NCBI RefSeq assembly: GCF_003797765.1
Contig: NZ_RKMB01000002.1
Span: 372,001-436,000, forward strand
Origin: Ramlibacter sp. WS9
GTDB taxonomy: Bacteria; Pseudomonadota; Gammaproteobacteria; Burkholderiales; Burkholderiaceae_C
Length of the DNA: 64,000 nucleotides
Direction of reading: 5' to 3'
Shown here: one piece after another, positions 38,515 to 47,022 of the stretch
How positions within the stretch are numbered: position 1 is the stretch's first letter
How the letters are laid out: each line of letters starts with the position of its first letter
The notes under the pieces: generated by a model
Database searches by the model: none
Seen by the model: only the letters and a program-made list of their open reading frames with translations
What the model was told of the DNA's origin: nothing
Translations under genes and position numbers: made by a program

Positions 38515-39654
38515 CTAGACCAGCGTGCCGGGCCCAGTCTCCAGAACGCGGGACGGCACGACCAGGTTGTCGTCGGCGAACAGGTCCGACTCCAGCACGC
38601 TGTCGGTTGCGGCGCTGTCGCGGGCGTGCTGCTCGGTCACGCGCGACAGGCGCGCCTCGCGGCCCGGCCGCTGCAGCAGCAGCCTGAACTGCGCGCGCAG
38701 CAGGTTGCGGGTGCGGATCCAGTAGTCGGCGCGGCGGGTCTGGCGCGCGCGCTTTTCCGGAGACAACGCCGTGGCCGCGAGCTTCTCGTCGGAATTGATG
38801 GGGACGATCACCCAGCCCGGCGGACCGTTGGTGGCCTCGAAGTGCTGCCACAAGCCGTCGTAGCTGCCAAAGATGCGCCTGGCGGCGTGGCGGTAACGCC
38901 TTGTCCATTTGTAGGACCAGCCGTTCAGGCGATGCGCCGCCGGGTCCAGCCCGATCAGCTGCAAGCCCCAGTGGCGAGCCAGCTCCTGTGCCATCCGGAT
39001 CATCAGCACCGAGGGCTTCCAGCCTTGCAGCGCCTGGTTGACTTCCATCGGGCTCACGCGCACCACCGGATGCCGCTGACCGCGCACACCGCCGATCACC
39101 AGGCAGGCAACACCGTCGACGCGGAACCGGCTGAACGCGAGCACGCCGGCGTCGACGGGCTGCGGCTTGTGCTGTATGTCGGCCGAGCGCTGCAGGCTGA
39201 GCGTGAGCAGCAATTCACCTTCCGGGCTTTGCGGCGGAGCCTGCTGGATCTGCAACCGCATGAAGTCGTAGCCGCGCGGCGCGGCGAGTTCGGCCAGCAC
39301 CAGAGGCCGGCCTGAGGCGATGGTTTCGAAGGCCTTGGCATGGAAGGCGGTTTCGAGCCAGTCCATGTGGTCGACGAGCTGGACGATCCGATCGGCAAAC
39401 CCGGTGCCGCGATGCACATAGGGCCGGATCGCCCGCAGGTATTCGGCTTGGGGATCCTCGACGATGCCGCGCGAATGCAGCTCGTACACGAGCTCCATCC
39501 AGCGGCGAAGGGCCGGGCGGTGTCCCATCGTTGCCACGAAGGCCCGCCAGGCCAGGCGCGGGCGCGACGTGCCCCCACCGGCGGCGCCGGCCTGCATGGC
39601 CCAGCGCACCGCAGCCCAGGTGCCAGGCAACCCCTGTGAAGGCCGGCGACCCAT
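38515..39654 (-). CDS. VirK/YbjX (DUF535) family protein
   Basis: A 379-residue protein. The DUF535 core is recognisable: RPYVHRGTGFADRIVQLVDHM, then LQGWKPSVLMIRMAQELARHWGLQLIGL, and a C-terminal RRYRHAARRIFGSYDGLWQHF block. Family members (Salmonella VirK, E. coli YbjX) are linked to envelope remodelling and antimicrobial-peptide tolerance; the biochemistry is unknown. The protein extends past the usual C-terminus with an acidic tail. It starts 3 bp after the FIST gene stop codon, so the two are coupled. Confidence 0.75.
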   Translation of the reverse strand: MGRRPSQGLPGTWAAVRWAMQAGAAGGGTSRPRLAWRAFVATMGHRPALRRWMELVYELHSRGIVEDPQAEYLRAIRPYVHRGTGFADRIVQLVDHMDWLETAFHAKAFETIASGRPLVLAELAAPRGYDFMRLQIQQAPPQSPEGELLLTLSLQRSADIQHKPQPVDAGVLAFSRFRVDGVACLVIGGVRGQRHPVVRVSPMEVNQALQGWKPSVLMIRMAQELARHWGLQLIGLDPAAHRLNGWSYKWTRRYRHAARRIFGSYDGLWQHFEATNGPPGWVIVPINSDEKLAATALSPEKRARQTRRADYWIRTRNLLRAQFRLLLQRPGREARLSRVTEQHARDSAATDSVLESDLFADDNLVVPSRVLETGPGTLV

Positions 39655-39657
39655 GAA

Positions 39658-40917
39658 TCAGCGGAACACCGTCAGCACGCCGGTGTAGCCGTACAGGTGG
39701 TGGCGGGCGATCTCGCCGCCCGCGAAGAAACCCACCAGCGGCACGTCACCCAATGCCCGCCTCACGATCTGCAACTCGGCGCTGGGACCGCCGAAATGCG
39801 GTCCGCCGCGGCCGGCGCAGCTCACATACAGCGCGCCCGCGATCCGGCGCGCCGGGCTCGGCGCGGCCTGCGCCTCCGGCGCTGCCAGCGCCGCGGCCAC
39901 AGGCAGCGGCATCTCTTCCGGCTCCAGTTCCTCGCGGATCTCGGCGCAAATGCGCGTCAGGTCCGCGCGCGCGGCCTGGGCATTGCGCCGGCAGAAGGCC
40001 ATGCGCATGCCCACGGCCACACGGTCGGCGATCGCGACGCCGCGCCGGCCCGGGTCCAACCCGATGATGTGGCGCACGACGACGTCGGCACCGAAATTGC
40101 CGGTTCGGCCGATGGCATCGCCGCCGGCTTCGGTCAGCCCCACCAGCGTGGCGCGCAGGGCCGTCATCGCTTCCTGGGGGCGATCGAGCGAGATGCCCGT
40201 GTCCCGCAGCAGCACGTCGAGCGCGGGTTCGCCGTCGAGTTCGGTGATGAGGTTGCCGTCGGCGGCCGTGACGACGCGCTGTGCCGCCACGGGCTGGCAC
40301 CCTTGCGTCACGCGCGACACCAGCGCGATGCCTTCGCCGAAAGCCACGCCAGAAAGCCCGCCGCTGAAGACGCCTCCCGCCGCACCTTGGCCCTTGATGT
40401 TGCCGTTGCCGCCCACCGCGAACTGCACGGCATCCGTCCGGCTCGATGCCAGGCCGCCGAACAGGTAGCCCGTGGCCGTGCGGCCCGCCATCTCGGCGAT
40501 GAGGTCCGCCACGTCGGGCGTGCTGGCGTCCGCATGGACGAGCGCGGTGTGCGGCTCGAAGCCCATGCCGTCGCCCACCGCGAGCGGTGCGACACCGGAA
40601 AACACCCGGTACTGGTCAGGCGGCAGGTCGCACAGCATCACCGCGAGGGCCGGCTCGTCGAAATACTCGACGTTCGACGACGCGATGCCCACGCCCACGG
40701 TTCCTGACCAATCGGTGACCTCGGGCAACTCGGCGCCGAGGTGATCGAGGATTTCTTGCGCCGCCGGTGCGTAATGGTCCGTCACGTACAGCAGGCCCAG
40801 GGTCGGCGATTGCGCGTAGTCGCGCAACGCCATCTGGGCGCGCAGCTGCGCCAGCACCAGCCCGGCGGCCATCTGCCACTGCGGGTGGGTCGCGTGCCCG
40901 AACGGGAAGAGCTTCAC
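39658..40917 (-). CDS. FIST-domain sensory protein
   Basis: A 419-residue protein with FIST N and FIST C domains: an N-terminal part with LGLLYVTDHYAPAAQEILDHL and a C-terminal part ending in VPLVGFFAGGEIARHHLYGYTGVLTVF, the FIST_C hallmark. FIST domains are predicted to bind small ligands such as amino acids and usually partner signalling proteins. Here no kinase or cyclase is adjacent; the partner gene is DUF535. It lies 19 bp downstream of the PhaM-like gene. Confidence 0.85.
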   Translation of the reverse strand: MKLFPFGHATHPQWQMAAGLVLAQLRAQMALRDYAQSPTLGLLYVTDHYAPAAQEILDHLGAELPEVTDWSGTVGVGIASSNVEYFDEPALAVMLCDLPPDQYRVFSGVAPLAVGDGMGFEPHTALVHADASTPDVADLIAEMAGRTATGYLFGGLASSRTDAVQFAVGGNGNIKGQGAAGGVFSGGLSGVAFGEGIALVSRVTQGCQPVAAQRVVTAADGNLITELDGEPALDVLLRDTGISLDRPQEAMTALRATLVGLTEAGGDAIGRTGNFGADVVVRHIIGLDPGRRGVAIADRVAVGMRMAFCRRNAQAARADLTRICAEIREELEPEEMPLPVAAALAAPEAQAAPSPARRIAGALYVSCAGRGGPHFGGPSAELQIVRRALGDVPLVGFFAGGEIARHHLYGYTGVLTVFR

Positions 40918-40936
40918 GGGCGGCCTCGCTCGGCGG

Positions 40937-41647
40937 TCAGCGCCCGCCCGATTTTTTGGCGGTGCGCTTCGCGGCCGGCTTGCGGCCCGCGCCTGTCACC
41001 GAACGGGTTGCGGCCTTGGCCATCCCGGTGGCGGACTTCATCGCTTCCTTGGCCACGCCGGTGGCCATGTTCTTGGCGGTGGTCACCGCCGTCTGGGTGG
41101 CCGCGTCCTTCATCGCACCGGCCGCGATCTGCTGGAATTGCTGTGTGAGTGCGCCCCACCACTGAAGCGGATCGACCACGCCCGTGGACGCCGAGCCCGC
41201 GGACTTGGCCTTGCTGGTCTTGCGCACGGCCTTCGACTTGGCAGCCGCGTCGGAAGCCGCGCTGGAAATGGCATCGGCGGTATCCGCGGCTGTCTCGGTG
41301 ACCTTCTGCACGCCGCTGAACATGGTGTCGGCGGCCTTCAGCTTGAGCGCGTTGGCCACGTCGCCCATGTTGAAGTTCATGCCCTTGAGGGTGGCCAGCG
41401 TCATCTTCTGCACTTCCAGCGCCTGGATCGTGGCGCCCAGCGCCTTGGAGTTCTGGTCGAGCCAGAAGTGCACGGCCTTCAGTTCGCCGATGCGCTTTTC
41501 CAGCTCCTCGAGGTTGAGCGTGGGCGCAACCCAATTCGACAGGTTGGGCATCTGCGGCAGCGTCTGCGACGCGCCCTTGGCCAGGTTCTGCAAGAAATCA
41601 AAGCCCGGGACGAATTTGCCGAACCCGAAATTCTGGTTGTCGCTCAT
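40937..41647 (-). CDS. phaM: PhaM-like polyhydroxyalkanoate granule protein
   Basis: A 236-residue protein. The N-terminal half carries the PhaM block ELKAVHFWLDQNSKALGATI and QALEVQKMTLATLKGMNF; the C-terminus is Ala/Lys-rich and basic (KPAAKRTAKKSGGR), like a histone H1 tail. In Ralstonia eutropha PhaM activates the PHA synthase and tethers granules to DNA. The same role is inferred here, implying PHA storage. No phaCAB genes are in the window. It heads the PhaM-FIST-DUF535 minus-strand series. Confidence 0.8.
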   Translation of the reverse strand: MSDNQNFGFGKFVPGFDFLQNLAKGASQTLPQMPNLSNWVAPTLNLEELEKRIGELKAVHFWLDQNSKALGATIQALEVQKMTLATLKGMNFNMGDVANALKLKAADTMFSGVQKVTETAADTADAISSAASDAAAKSKAVRKTSKAKSAGSASTGVVDPLQWWGALTQQFQQIAAGAMKDAATQTAVTTAKNMATGVAKEAMKSATGMAKAATRSVTGAGRKPAAKRTAKKSGGR

Positions 41648-41719
41648 GGCCGCTCCGCTTGGGTTTGTGTAGTGCTGACAGCTTACCGCAAGCGCCCTGT
41701 GCTGGCGACGCCGCCTGTA

Positions 41720-42616
41720 TCAGTGTTTGTGCCCATCCGTCGGGGCCGCTGCGCCGCCCGGCGCGGTCGTTGCCACCGGCACCTTCACCTCCAGCTTGCT
41801 CTGCGCGCCGCTCGCGTCGCGAAAGAGCAGGGTCAACGGCACCACACTGCCAGCGGCCAACGGTTGCTTCAGGTCGAGCAGCATGATGTGGTAGCCGCCG
41901 GGCTTGAGCTCGGTGGTCTGGCCTGCGGGCAGGTCCAGGTGCGGAACGGCCCGCATCCGCATGATGCTGCCTTCCATCTTCATCTCGTGAACCTCAGCGG
42001 TGCCGGCCACCGGCGTCGACACGCCCACCAGCTGCATCGGCTTGCTGGCGTTCAGCCGCATGAACGCGCCGGTGCCCTGCTGGCCCGGCACCGTGCTGCG
42101 GGCCCAGGCGCCTTCCACTTTCGGCAGTGACTGGGCCAGCGCGAAGTCGGCGGGCGACAAGACCTGCAGCAGCGCGGCGGGCGTCTTCATCCCCGCCGTG
42201 GACGTGCCCTCGGCCGGCACCTGGGCCCAGTCGAGGCTGCCCTGCTCGCAGGTCTGCAGCACCTTGAACCACAACAGGCCCGCGGTTCGGGGCAGCGTGC
42301 CCGTCACCACGAACTCACCGCGCTGGCCGTCGGGAAGCGAGGCTTCCTTGGTGGCCGCGGTCCAGGTCGCAGTGTCGCCCTGCACGTTCACCGACCAGCC
42401 CGGCTTGGGCTCGGGCTTGGCGCCCTGGAACCCGGCGGGCAGACGCGCGGAGACCGACGTGGTTGCGGCCTTGTCGCAACCGTGCCCGATGCGCAGCACC
42501 GCGCGGTAGGGCCGGCCCGCCTCCGCGCGCGGCTCTTCCAGCGAGACATGGGCAAAGCCGGCGGCCGAAGCGGCCAAGCCGGAGAAGGCGACGAGGAAAC
42601 GAGAGAGGTTTTTCAT
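41720..42616 (-). CDS. copper chaperone: YcnI domain fused to PCuAC domain
   Basis: A 298-residue exported protein (signal peptide ending AAGFA, mature start HVSL). Residues about 23-150 form a YcnI/DUF1775 domain, whose N-terminal histidine is a copper ligand in characterised members. Residues about 155-285 form a PCuAC/DUF461 domain with the methionine/histidine site (VHEMKMEGSIMRM ... GGYHIM). A His-rich tail ends DGHKH. It likely delivers periplasmic copper, for example to cytochrome oxidase. Its ATG overlaps the TonB-receptor stop codon (ATGA). Confidence 0.9.
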   Translation of the reverse strand: MKNLSRFLVAFSGLAASAAGFAHVSLEEPRAEAGRPYRAVLRIGHGCDKAATTSVSARLPAGFQGAKPEPKPGWSVNVQGDTATWTAATKEASLPDGQRGEFVVTGTLPRTAGLLWFKVLQTCEQGSLDWAQVPAEGTSTAGMKTPAALLQVLSPADFALAQSLPKVEGAWARSTVPGQQGTGAFMRLNASKPMQLVGVSTPVAGTAEVHEMKMEGSIMRMRAVPHLDLPAGQTTELKPGGYHIMLLDLKQPLAAGSVVPLTLLFRDASGAQSKLEVKVPVATTAPGGAAAPTDGHKH

Positions 42617-44904
42617 AGATCGAACTTCAGTTCAGCGCTGTACGTGCGCTGGGGATAGGGATGGAAATTCCAGTAGTTGTAGTTGTTCAGGTTGTCGATG
42701 CCAAATGCGGCGGACCAGTTGGGGCTGATCTGGTAGCGCACCCGCACGTCGGCGGTGAAGTACTTGCTTGCACCCTGGTAGGCAAAGCCGTTCGCGTCCG
42801 AGTTGTCCAGCGTGCTGTACTGCCGGCCGCTGTAGCGCGCACCCAGCGTGTACGACCACTTGTCGTCGGGCCGCCAGGTGGCCACGGCCGAGGCGCGCCA
42901 GCGCGGGATGCGCGGCTGCCACTGGCCGACACTGGCCGGGAACTTCGCGTTCCTCGTGACGATGGAGTCGGTCCAGGTCAGGCTGGAGGCCAGTTCCAGG
43001 CCTTTGACCCAGACATCGGCCTCCTGGTGCGCCAGCTCCAGCCCGCGCGTGCGGATCTCATCGACGTTCTGCACGCTGGTGACATTGGGTGTGACCGTCA
43101 CATTGGTCTGCGAATACAACGCGTCGCGGGTACGCTCGAAAAATGCCGTCAAGCGGAGCAGCCCCTTGCCCAGGTCGCGCTCGGCCGTCAGCTCGCTGGT
43201 CCAGGATCGTTCCGGCTTCAGGTTCGGGTCGTTCGTGACCGCGACGCCCGCGCTGGTGGTGCCGCGCTGGAACAACTCGGACACGGTGGGCATGCGCACC
43301 GCCCGTCCCGCCGAGGCCTTGAGCACCCAGCGCTCGCTGGCTTGATATGCGAGCGCGAACTTCGGCGAGACGTGGCTCTCGCGGCGATCGACCGGCGTCG
43401 CCGCGGGCGCCGATGCGCGCCATTGCTCGAAGCGCGCGCCCAGGACGGCCTTCCACTCGGGCGCGATCTTCCACGTGTCCTGCGCGTACAGGCTGGTGAG
43501 CCGGGTCTCGCCGCTGGAAGACTGGTTCATTGCTCCGGGCGAGCCGGCGATCCAGTCGCTCGTGGCGTTCTCGATGCTGCGCAGCCGGTAAGTGTCGCCG
43601 TGAAGGCCGAAGTCGATGATGTGCGGGCCCTCGCCGCCTTGCGGCCGCCATGTACCTTTCAACGCCAGCGTGGCCCAGCCGGTGCCGCCGCCGTCGACGA
43701 TGCGGCCGGCGCCGCCCGCGAGCGCGCCCGGCATCGCGACCGTGGCTGCACGCAGCACGTCGCGTGCGTAGTCGTAGCGGCTGGCCGCGATCTCCCAGTC
43801 CCAGGTGCCGTGCGTGTGGCTCTTGACGGACAAACCGTGCATCACATGCGTGAGGTCTTCGTTCGACAGGCCGAAGTCCCCCGGCGCCAGCGTAAAGGCG
43901 CGGCCGCCGATGTTCACCTTGCCGCTGTACACCGCGTTGCTTGCCGCATCGCGCAGGTAGCTCACGGGCCGGCCTTCCGAGACGTTGTGCCACCAGCCCA
44001 GCGTGTAGGTCGCGCGCACCGTCGGCGAGAAGTCGTAGGCCACACGCGCCTTCAGGTGGTCTTGCACCGAGTGGTACTGCGTCGCGGCGCCGAGCAAGTG
44101 CCACGGCTGATTGTTGCGGTTGAGGCCCGGCACCGCCCCCGTGACTTGCGTCTCAGCGCCCGTGGGAGTGGCGCCCTGGCTCACCAGGCGCGTGGCAAAT
44201 GTGAGCGGCTGGCCCTCGCTCTCGCCCCGGTTGACGTTCAAACGCCAGGCCCAGGGCCCGCTCCGGTTGCCCAGCGATGCGCTGGCCTGCTTGCCGGAAG
44301 AACCGCCCTCGCTGCCGTACAGTGCGAACGGCTGGTGCGAGAAGCCGATCTTGGCGTGGGCCTCGAACTGGCGCGGCATGCGGGTGACGAAGTCCACCAC
44401 CGCGCCCGCCGAGTTGCCCGGGTACGCGGCGGAGAACGGGCCGTACAGCACGTCGACGCGTTCGATCTCCTCCGGCGTGACGAGCATCCAGCGCGGCGCG
44501 AACGCCGCGCCGTTGCCGAGGTAGTTGGACAACAGGATGCCGTCCGCGTAAACCATCGAACGCGCGCTGTTGCCGGTGCCCGAAGCGCGGGTCGACAGCA
44601 CGGCGTGGTTGTAGTCGCCGATGTAGCGCTTGCGCACCAGCAGGCTGGGCAGGTACTTGAGCGCGTCTTCGCTGTCGTTCGCATTGATCGAATGCTCGAT
44701 CTGCTCGCGGGTCACGCGCTCGATGGTGGTGGGAAGCTGAGTCGGCAGCGACGTGGGCTGGCCGCCGGTGATGGTGACCGTGCCGAGCGAGCGCACCGGC
44801 GGCGGCGCCGGCTCATGCGCCTGCGCAATGAAAGGGAAGGCCGTGGCCAGAGCCAGGGCAAGACGGGTGGGAAGCAAGGCAACTCCGCGGAACCAACGAA
44901 ACAA
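42613..44904 (-). CDS. TonB-dependent outer-membrane receptor, probably for copper
   Basis: A 763-residue outer-membrane beta barrel with a signal peptide (to about AQA). A TonB-box-like VTITGG is followed by a plug (about residues 60-190, with VDVLYGPFSAAYPGNSAGAVVDFVTR) and a barrel ending in ELKFDL. Overall it resembles OprC/NosA-type copper receptors. The operon context supports copper: DUF2946 upstream and a YcnI-PCuAC chaperone downstream. The ligand is inferred, not shown; a siderophore receptor is the alternative. Confidence 0.85.
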   Translation of the reverse strand: MFRWFRGVALLPTRLALALATAFPFIAQAHEPAPPPVRSLGTVTITGGQPTSLPTQLPTTIERVTREQIEHSINANDSEDALKYLPSLLVRKRYIGDYNHAVLSTRASGTGNSARSMVYADGILLSNYLGNGAAFAPRWMLVTPEEIERVDVLYGPFSAAYPGNSAGAVVDFVTRMPRQFEAHAKIGFSHQPFALYGSEGGSSGKQASASLGNRSGPWAWRLNVNRGESEGQPLTFATRLVSQGATPTGAETQVTGAVPGLNRNNQPWHLLGAATQYHSVQDHLKARVAYDFSPTVRATYTLGWWHNVSEGRPVSYLRDAASNAVYSGKVNIGGRAFTLAPGDFGLSNEDLTHVMHGLSVKSHTHGTWDWEIAASRYDYARDVLRAATVAMPGALAGGAGRIVDGGGTGWATLALKGTWRPQGGEGPHIIDFGLHGDTYRLRSIENATSDWIAGSPGAMNQSSSGETRLTSLYAQDTWKIAPEWKAVLGARFEQWRASAPAATPVDRRESHVSPKFALAYQASERWVLKASAGRAVRMPTVSELFQRGTTSAGVAVTNDPNLKPERSWTSELTAERDLGKGLLRLTAFFERTRDALYSQTNVTVTPNVTSVQNVDEIRTRGLELAHQEADVWVKGLELASSLTWTDSIVTRNAKFPASVGQWQPRIPRWRASAVATWRPDDKWSYTLGARYSGRQYSTLDNSDANGFAYQGASKYFTADVRVRYQISPNWSAAFGIDNLNNYNYWNFHPYPQRTYSAELKFDL

Positions 44905-44934
44905 GTCACCGGCGCTTTTGCACCGGGACGCTCT

Positions 44935-45294
44935 TCAGAAGGTGGCGGAAGCGGGGGGGCCGCGCGCGGGCAGCGGCGCGGCGGTGAGCGCGGCGATGCG
45001 CGCTGCGGGAATCGATTGAAGAACGTGACCCAGCGGAAGCTCGGCACGGGCCGCGTCCTGCGCCGGAACGGGTGGTGCGCCCGTCGCCGCGCACAGCGGG
45101 CAGTCCAGCGTGTGCGGGCCCGCCGGCTTGCTGCCATCGTCGCCCTGGGTCACCAGCTTGACGACGCCGCCCGAGCAGATCAGCTCCACGGCTTGCGGCT
45201 TGACGATGGGCGACGCAATGGCAACACCCAACGACAACGCGAACCACGCCAGCACGAGGCGGGCGAAGAACGAGGCGTTGCGCAGGGCTTGCAT
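44935..45294 (-). CDS. DUF2946 family protein
   Basis: A 119-residue protein with an N-terminal hydrophobic segment (about residues 10-28). The family motif is visible: ELICSGGVVKLVTQGDDG, then LDCPLCAATGAPP. The CPLC pair and upstream cysteine could bind metal. DUF2946 genes commonly precede copper TonB receptors, as here (30 bp upstream of the receptor gene). The C-terminal tail is Pro/Ala-rich. First gene of the three-gene copper operon. Confidence 0.8.
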   Translation of the reverse strand: MQALRNASFFARLVLAWFALSLGVAIASPIVKPQAVELICSGGVVKLVTQGDDGSKPAGPHTLDCPLCAATGAPPVPAQDAARAELPLGHVLQSIPAARIAALTAAPLPARGPPASATF

Positions 45295-45338
45295 CCGCCG
45301 ATTATCGCCGCCGGCAGCTTATGGCGCTTGGCGTGGTG

Positions 45339-46133
45339 TCAGAACTTCGGCGCGCGCCGCTCGCGCAGCGACGCGATGCCTTCCTTCACGTCGGGCCCGG
45401 CGAACCCCATGAACTCGAGCGCCAACGAGGTATCGAACGCCGGCCCCGCCTGGCGCAGCCAGTTATTGAGCGAGTATTTCGTCCAGCGAATCGCGCTTTG
45501 CGACCCGAGCGCCAATTTGTCGGCGATCTCGTAGGCCTTGGGCAGCACCTGGTCGTCGTCGACCGCCAGCGACACCAGGCCGATGCGCTCGGCCTCTTCG
45601 CCGCTCACCGCTTCGCACAGCATCAGGTAGTACTTGGCCTTGGCCAGGCCGCACAAGAGCGGCCACACGATGGCGGCGTGGTCGCCTGCGGCAACGCCGA
45701 GGCGGGTGTGACCGTCGACGATCTTGGCGCTCTTTGCAGCGACGGAGATGTCGGCCAGAAGTCCGGCCACCAGCCCCGCGCCCACGGCCGGGCCGTGCAG
45801 CGCGCTGACGATGGGCTTGTCGCAGTTGATCACGTTGTAGACGAGGTCTCGTGCTTCCTTCCAGACCCGCGTGCGAACCTCGAAGTCCGCGGCCATGTCT
45901 TCCACCAGCGCCAGGTCGCCGCCGCCCGAGAAGCCCAGGCCTTCGCCGCGCAACACCGCGCAGCGCACGCTGTCGTCCGCGCCGATGTCGCGCCAGATCT
46001 GCGCCAGCTCGCCATGGCCCTCATGGCCCGCCGTCGGCAGCTTGCCGTTCAGCGCGCGCATCTGGATGTCGAGCACGGTGTCCTGGGGGCCTCGGCGGGT
46101 GATGGCGAGGGTTCGATAGCTTGAATAGTCCAT
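45339..46133 (-). CDS. enoyl-CoA hydratase/isomerase family protein
   Basis: A 264-residue crotonase-fold enzyme. The oxyanion-hole regions are [14 protein letters not shown] and [20 protein letters not shown]. The catalytic glutamate pair of classical enoyl-CoA hydratase is not obvious: the second site reads [17 protein letters not shown], with aspartate at the usual acid position. It may act as an isomerase or hydrolase rather than a hydratase. It stands alone, 44 bp from the DUF2946 gene, and is divergent from the trehalose operon. Confidence 0.85.
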   Translation of the reverse strand: MDYSSYRTLAITRRGPQDTVLDIQMRALNGKLPTAGHEGHGELAQIWRDIGADDSVRCAVLRGEGLGFSGGGDLALVEDMAADFEVRTRVWKEARDLVYNVINCDKPIVSALHGPAVGAGLVAGLLADISVAAKSAKIVDGHTRLGVAAGDHAAIVWPLLCGLAKAKYYLMLCEAVSGEEAERIGLVSLAVDDDQVLPKAYEIADKLALGSQSAIRWTKYSLNNWLRQAGPAFDTSLALEFMGFAGPDVKEGIASLRERRAPKF

Positions 46134-46202
46134 ATAGAAGGGCCTGTCGTGTTGCGTAATTTGGCAAGGATATGCCAGCCAAAAGCAGATTTCCCATCGA
46201 AC

Positions 46203-46220
46203 CGTAGGTGCAGTCCTACG
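46203..46220. promoter_or_regulatory. palindrome upstream of otsB
   Basis: CGTAGG and CCTACG flank TGCAGT, 58 bp before the otsB start codon and in the divergent region with the enoyl-CoA hydratase gene. It may be the binding site of a LuxR-type response regulator, or a short RNA hairpin. Confidence 0.45.
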
Positions 46221-46278
46221 CAGCTAAGCGTTCACGCCGCCTAGTGCTCTACCAGGGCCCCTGCTACGGTAAGCCACG

Positions 46279-47022
46279 ATGAATTTTGTGGACATCCTTC
46301 ACCCGTCCTGCGCGCTCTTCCTGGACTTCGATGGCAGCCTGGTCGACCTTGCGCCCCAGCCCGAAGCCGTGGTGGTTCCGTCGGGCCTCGTCGCGACGCT
46401 CGAATCGCTGAAGAATTATTTGGGCGGCGCCATTGCATTGATTTCCGGCCGCCCAATCGAGCAGATCGACGCCTTCCTGCGCCCATTGCAGTTGCCGGCC
46501 GCCGGGGTGCACGGTGCCGAGCGCCGCTCCGCCGATGGCGGGGTGACGCTGATGTCGACGCATCCGCTGGAGGAAGTCGAAGCGGCGGCGCTGGGCCTGG
46601 CCGCGATACACCCGCAACTGCGCGTCGAGAACAAGCGCGGTTCGGTGGCGCTCCATTACCGGCAGGCGCCCGAGCTCGAGCGCCTGTGCCTGGAGACGAT
46701 GCAGGCCGCGGTGGAACGGTCGCCGGGCCTCACGCTGCTTCGCGGCAAGATGGTGGCCGAGGCCAAGCCGGGCGGCGCCAGCAAGGGCCATGCGATCGAG
46801 GCCTTCCTGCAAGAGGCGCCGTTTGCCGGCCGCACGCCGGTGTTCGTCGGCGACGACTTCACCGACGAGGTCGGCTTCTCCACCGTGCAGCGGCTGCGCG
46901 GCCTGGGCGTCAAGGTGGGCGAAGGCGCCACCGTGGCGTGGCAGCGCCTGGCCTCCCCCGCCGCATTGCGCTACCAACTCCAAGCCGCCGTGGCCGCCAA
47001 GGCCGGAAAGGTCTCCGCATGA
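46279..47022 (+). CDS. otsB: trehalose-6-phosphate phosphatase
   Basis: A HAD-superfamily phosphatase that removes phosphate from trehalose 6-phosphate, 247 residues. Motif I is FLDFDGSLVDLAP; the nucleophile and acid aspartates are intact although the usual DGT reads DGS. Motif II is ISGRP, and motif IV is VFVGDDFTDE. It is the first gene of an otsB-GH15-otsA operon and overlaps the GH15 start by 4 nt. The ATG follows a -10-like TACGGT at 8 nt without a Shine-Dalgarno sequence. It works with otsA to make the osmoprotectant trehalose. Confidence 0.95.
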   Translation: MNFVDILHPSCALFLDFDGSLVDLAPQPEAVVVPSGLVATLESLKNYLGGAIALISGRPIEQIDAFLRPLQLPAAGVHGAERRSADGGVTLMSTHPLEEVEAAALGLAAIHPQLRVENKRGSVALHYRQAPELERLCLETMQAAVERSPGLTLLRGKMVAEAKPGGASKGHAIEAFLQEAPFAGRTPVFVGDDFTDEVGFSTVQRLRGLGVKVGEGATVAWQRLASPAALRYQLQAAVAAKAGKVSA

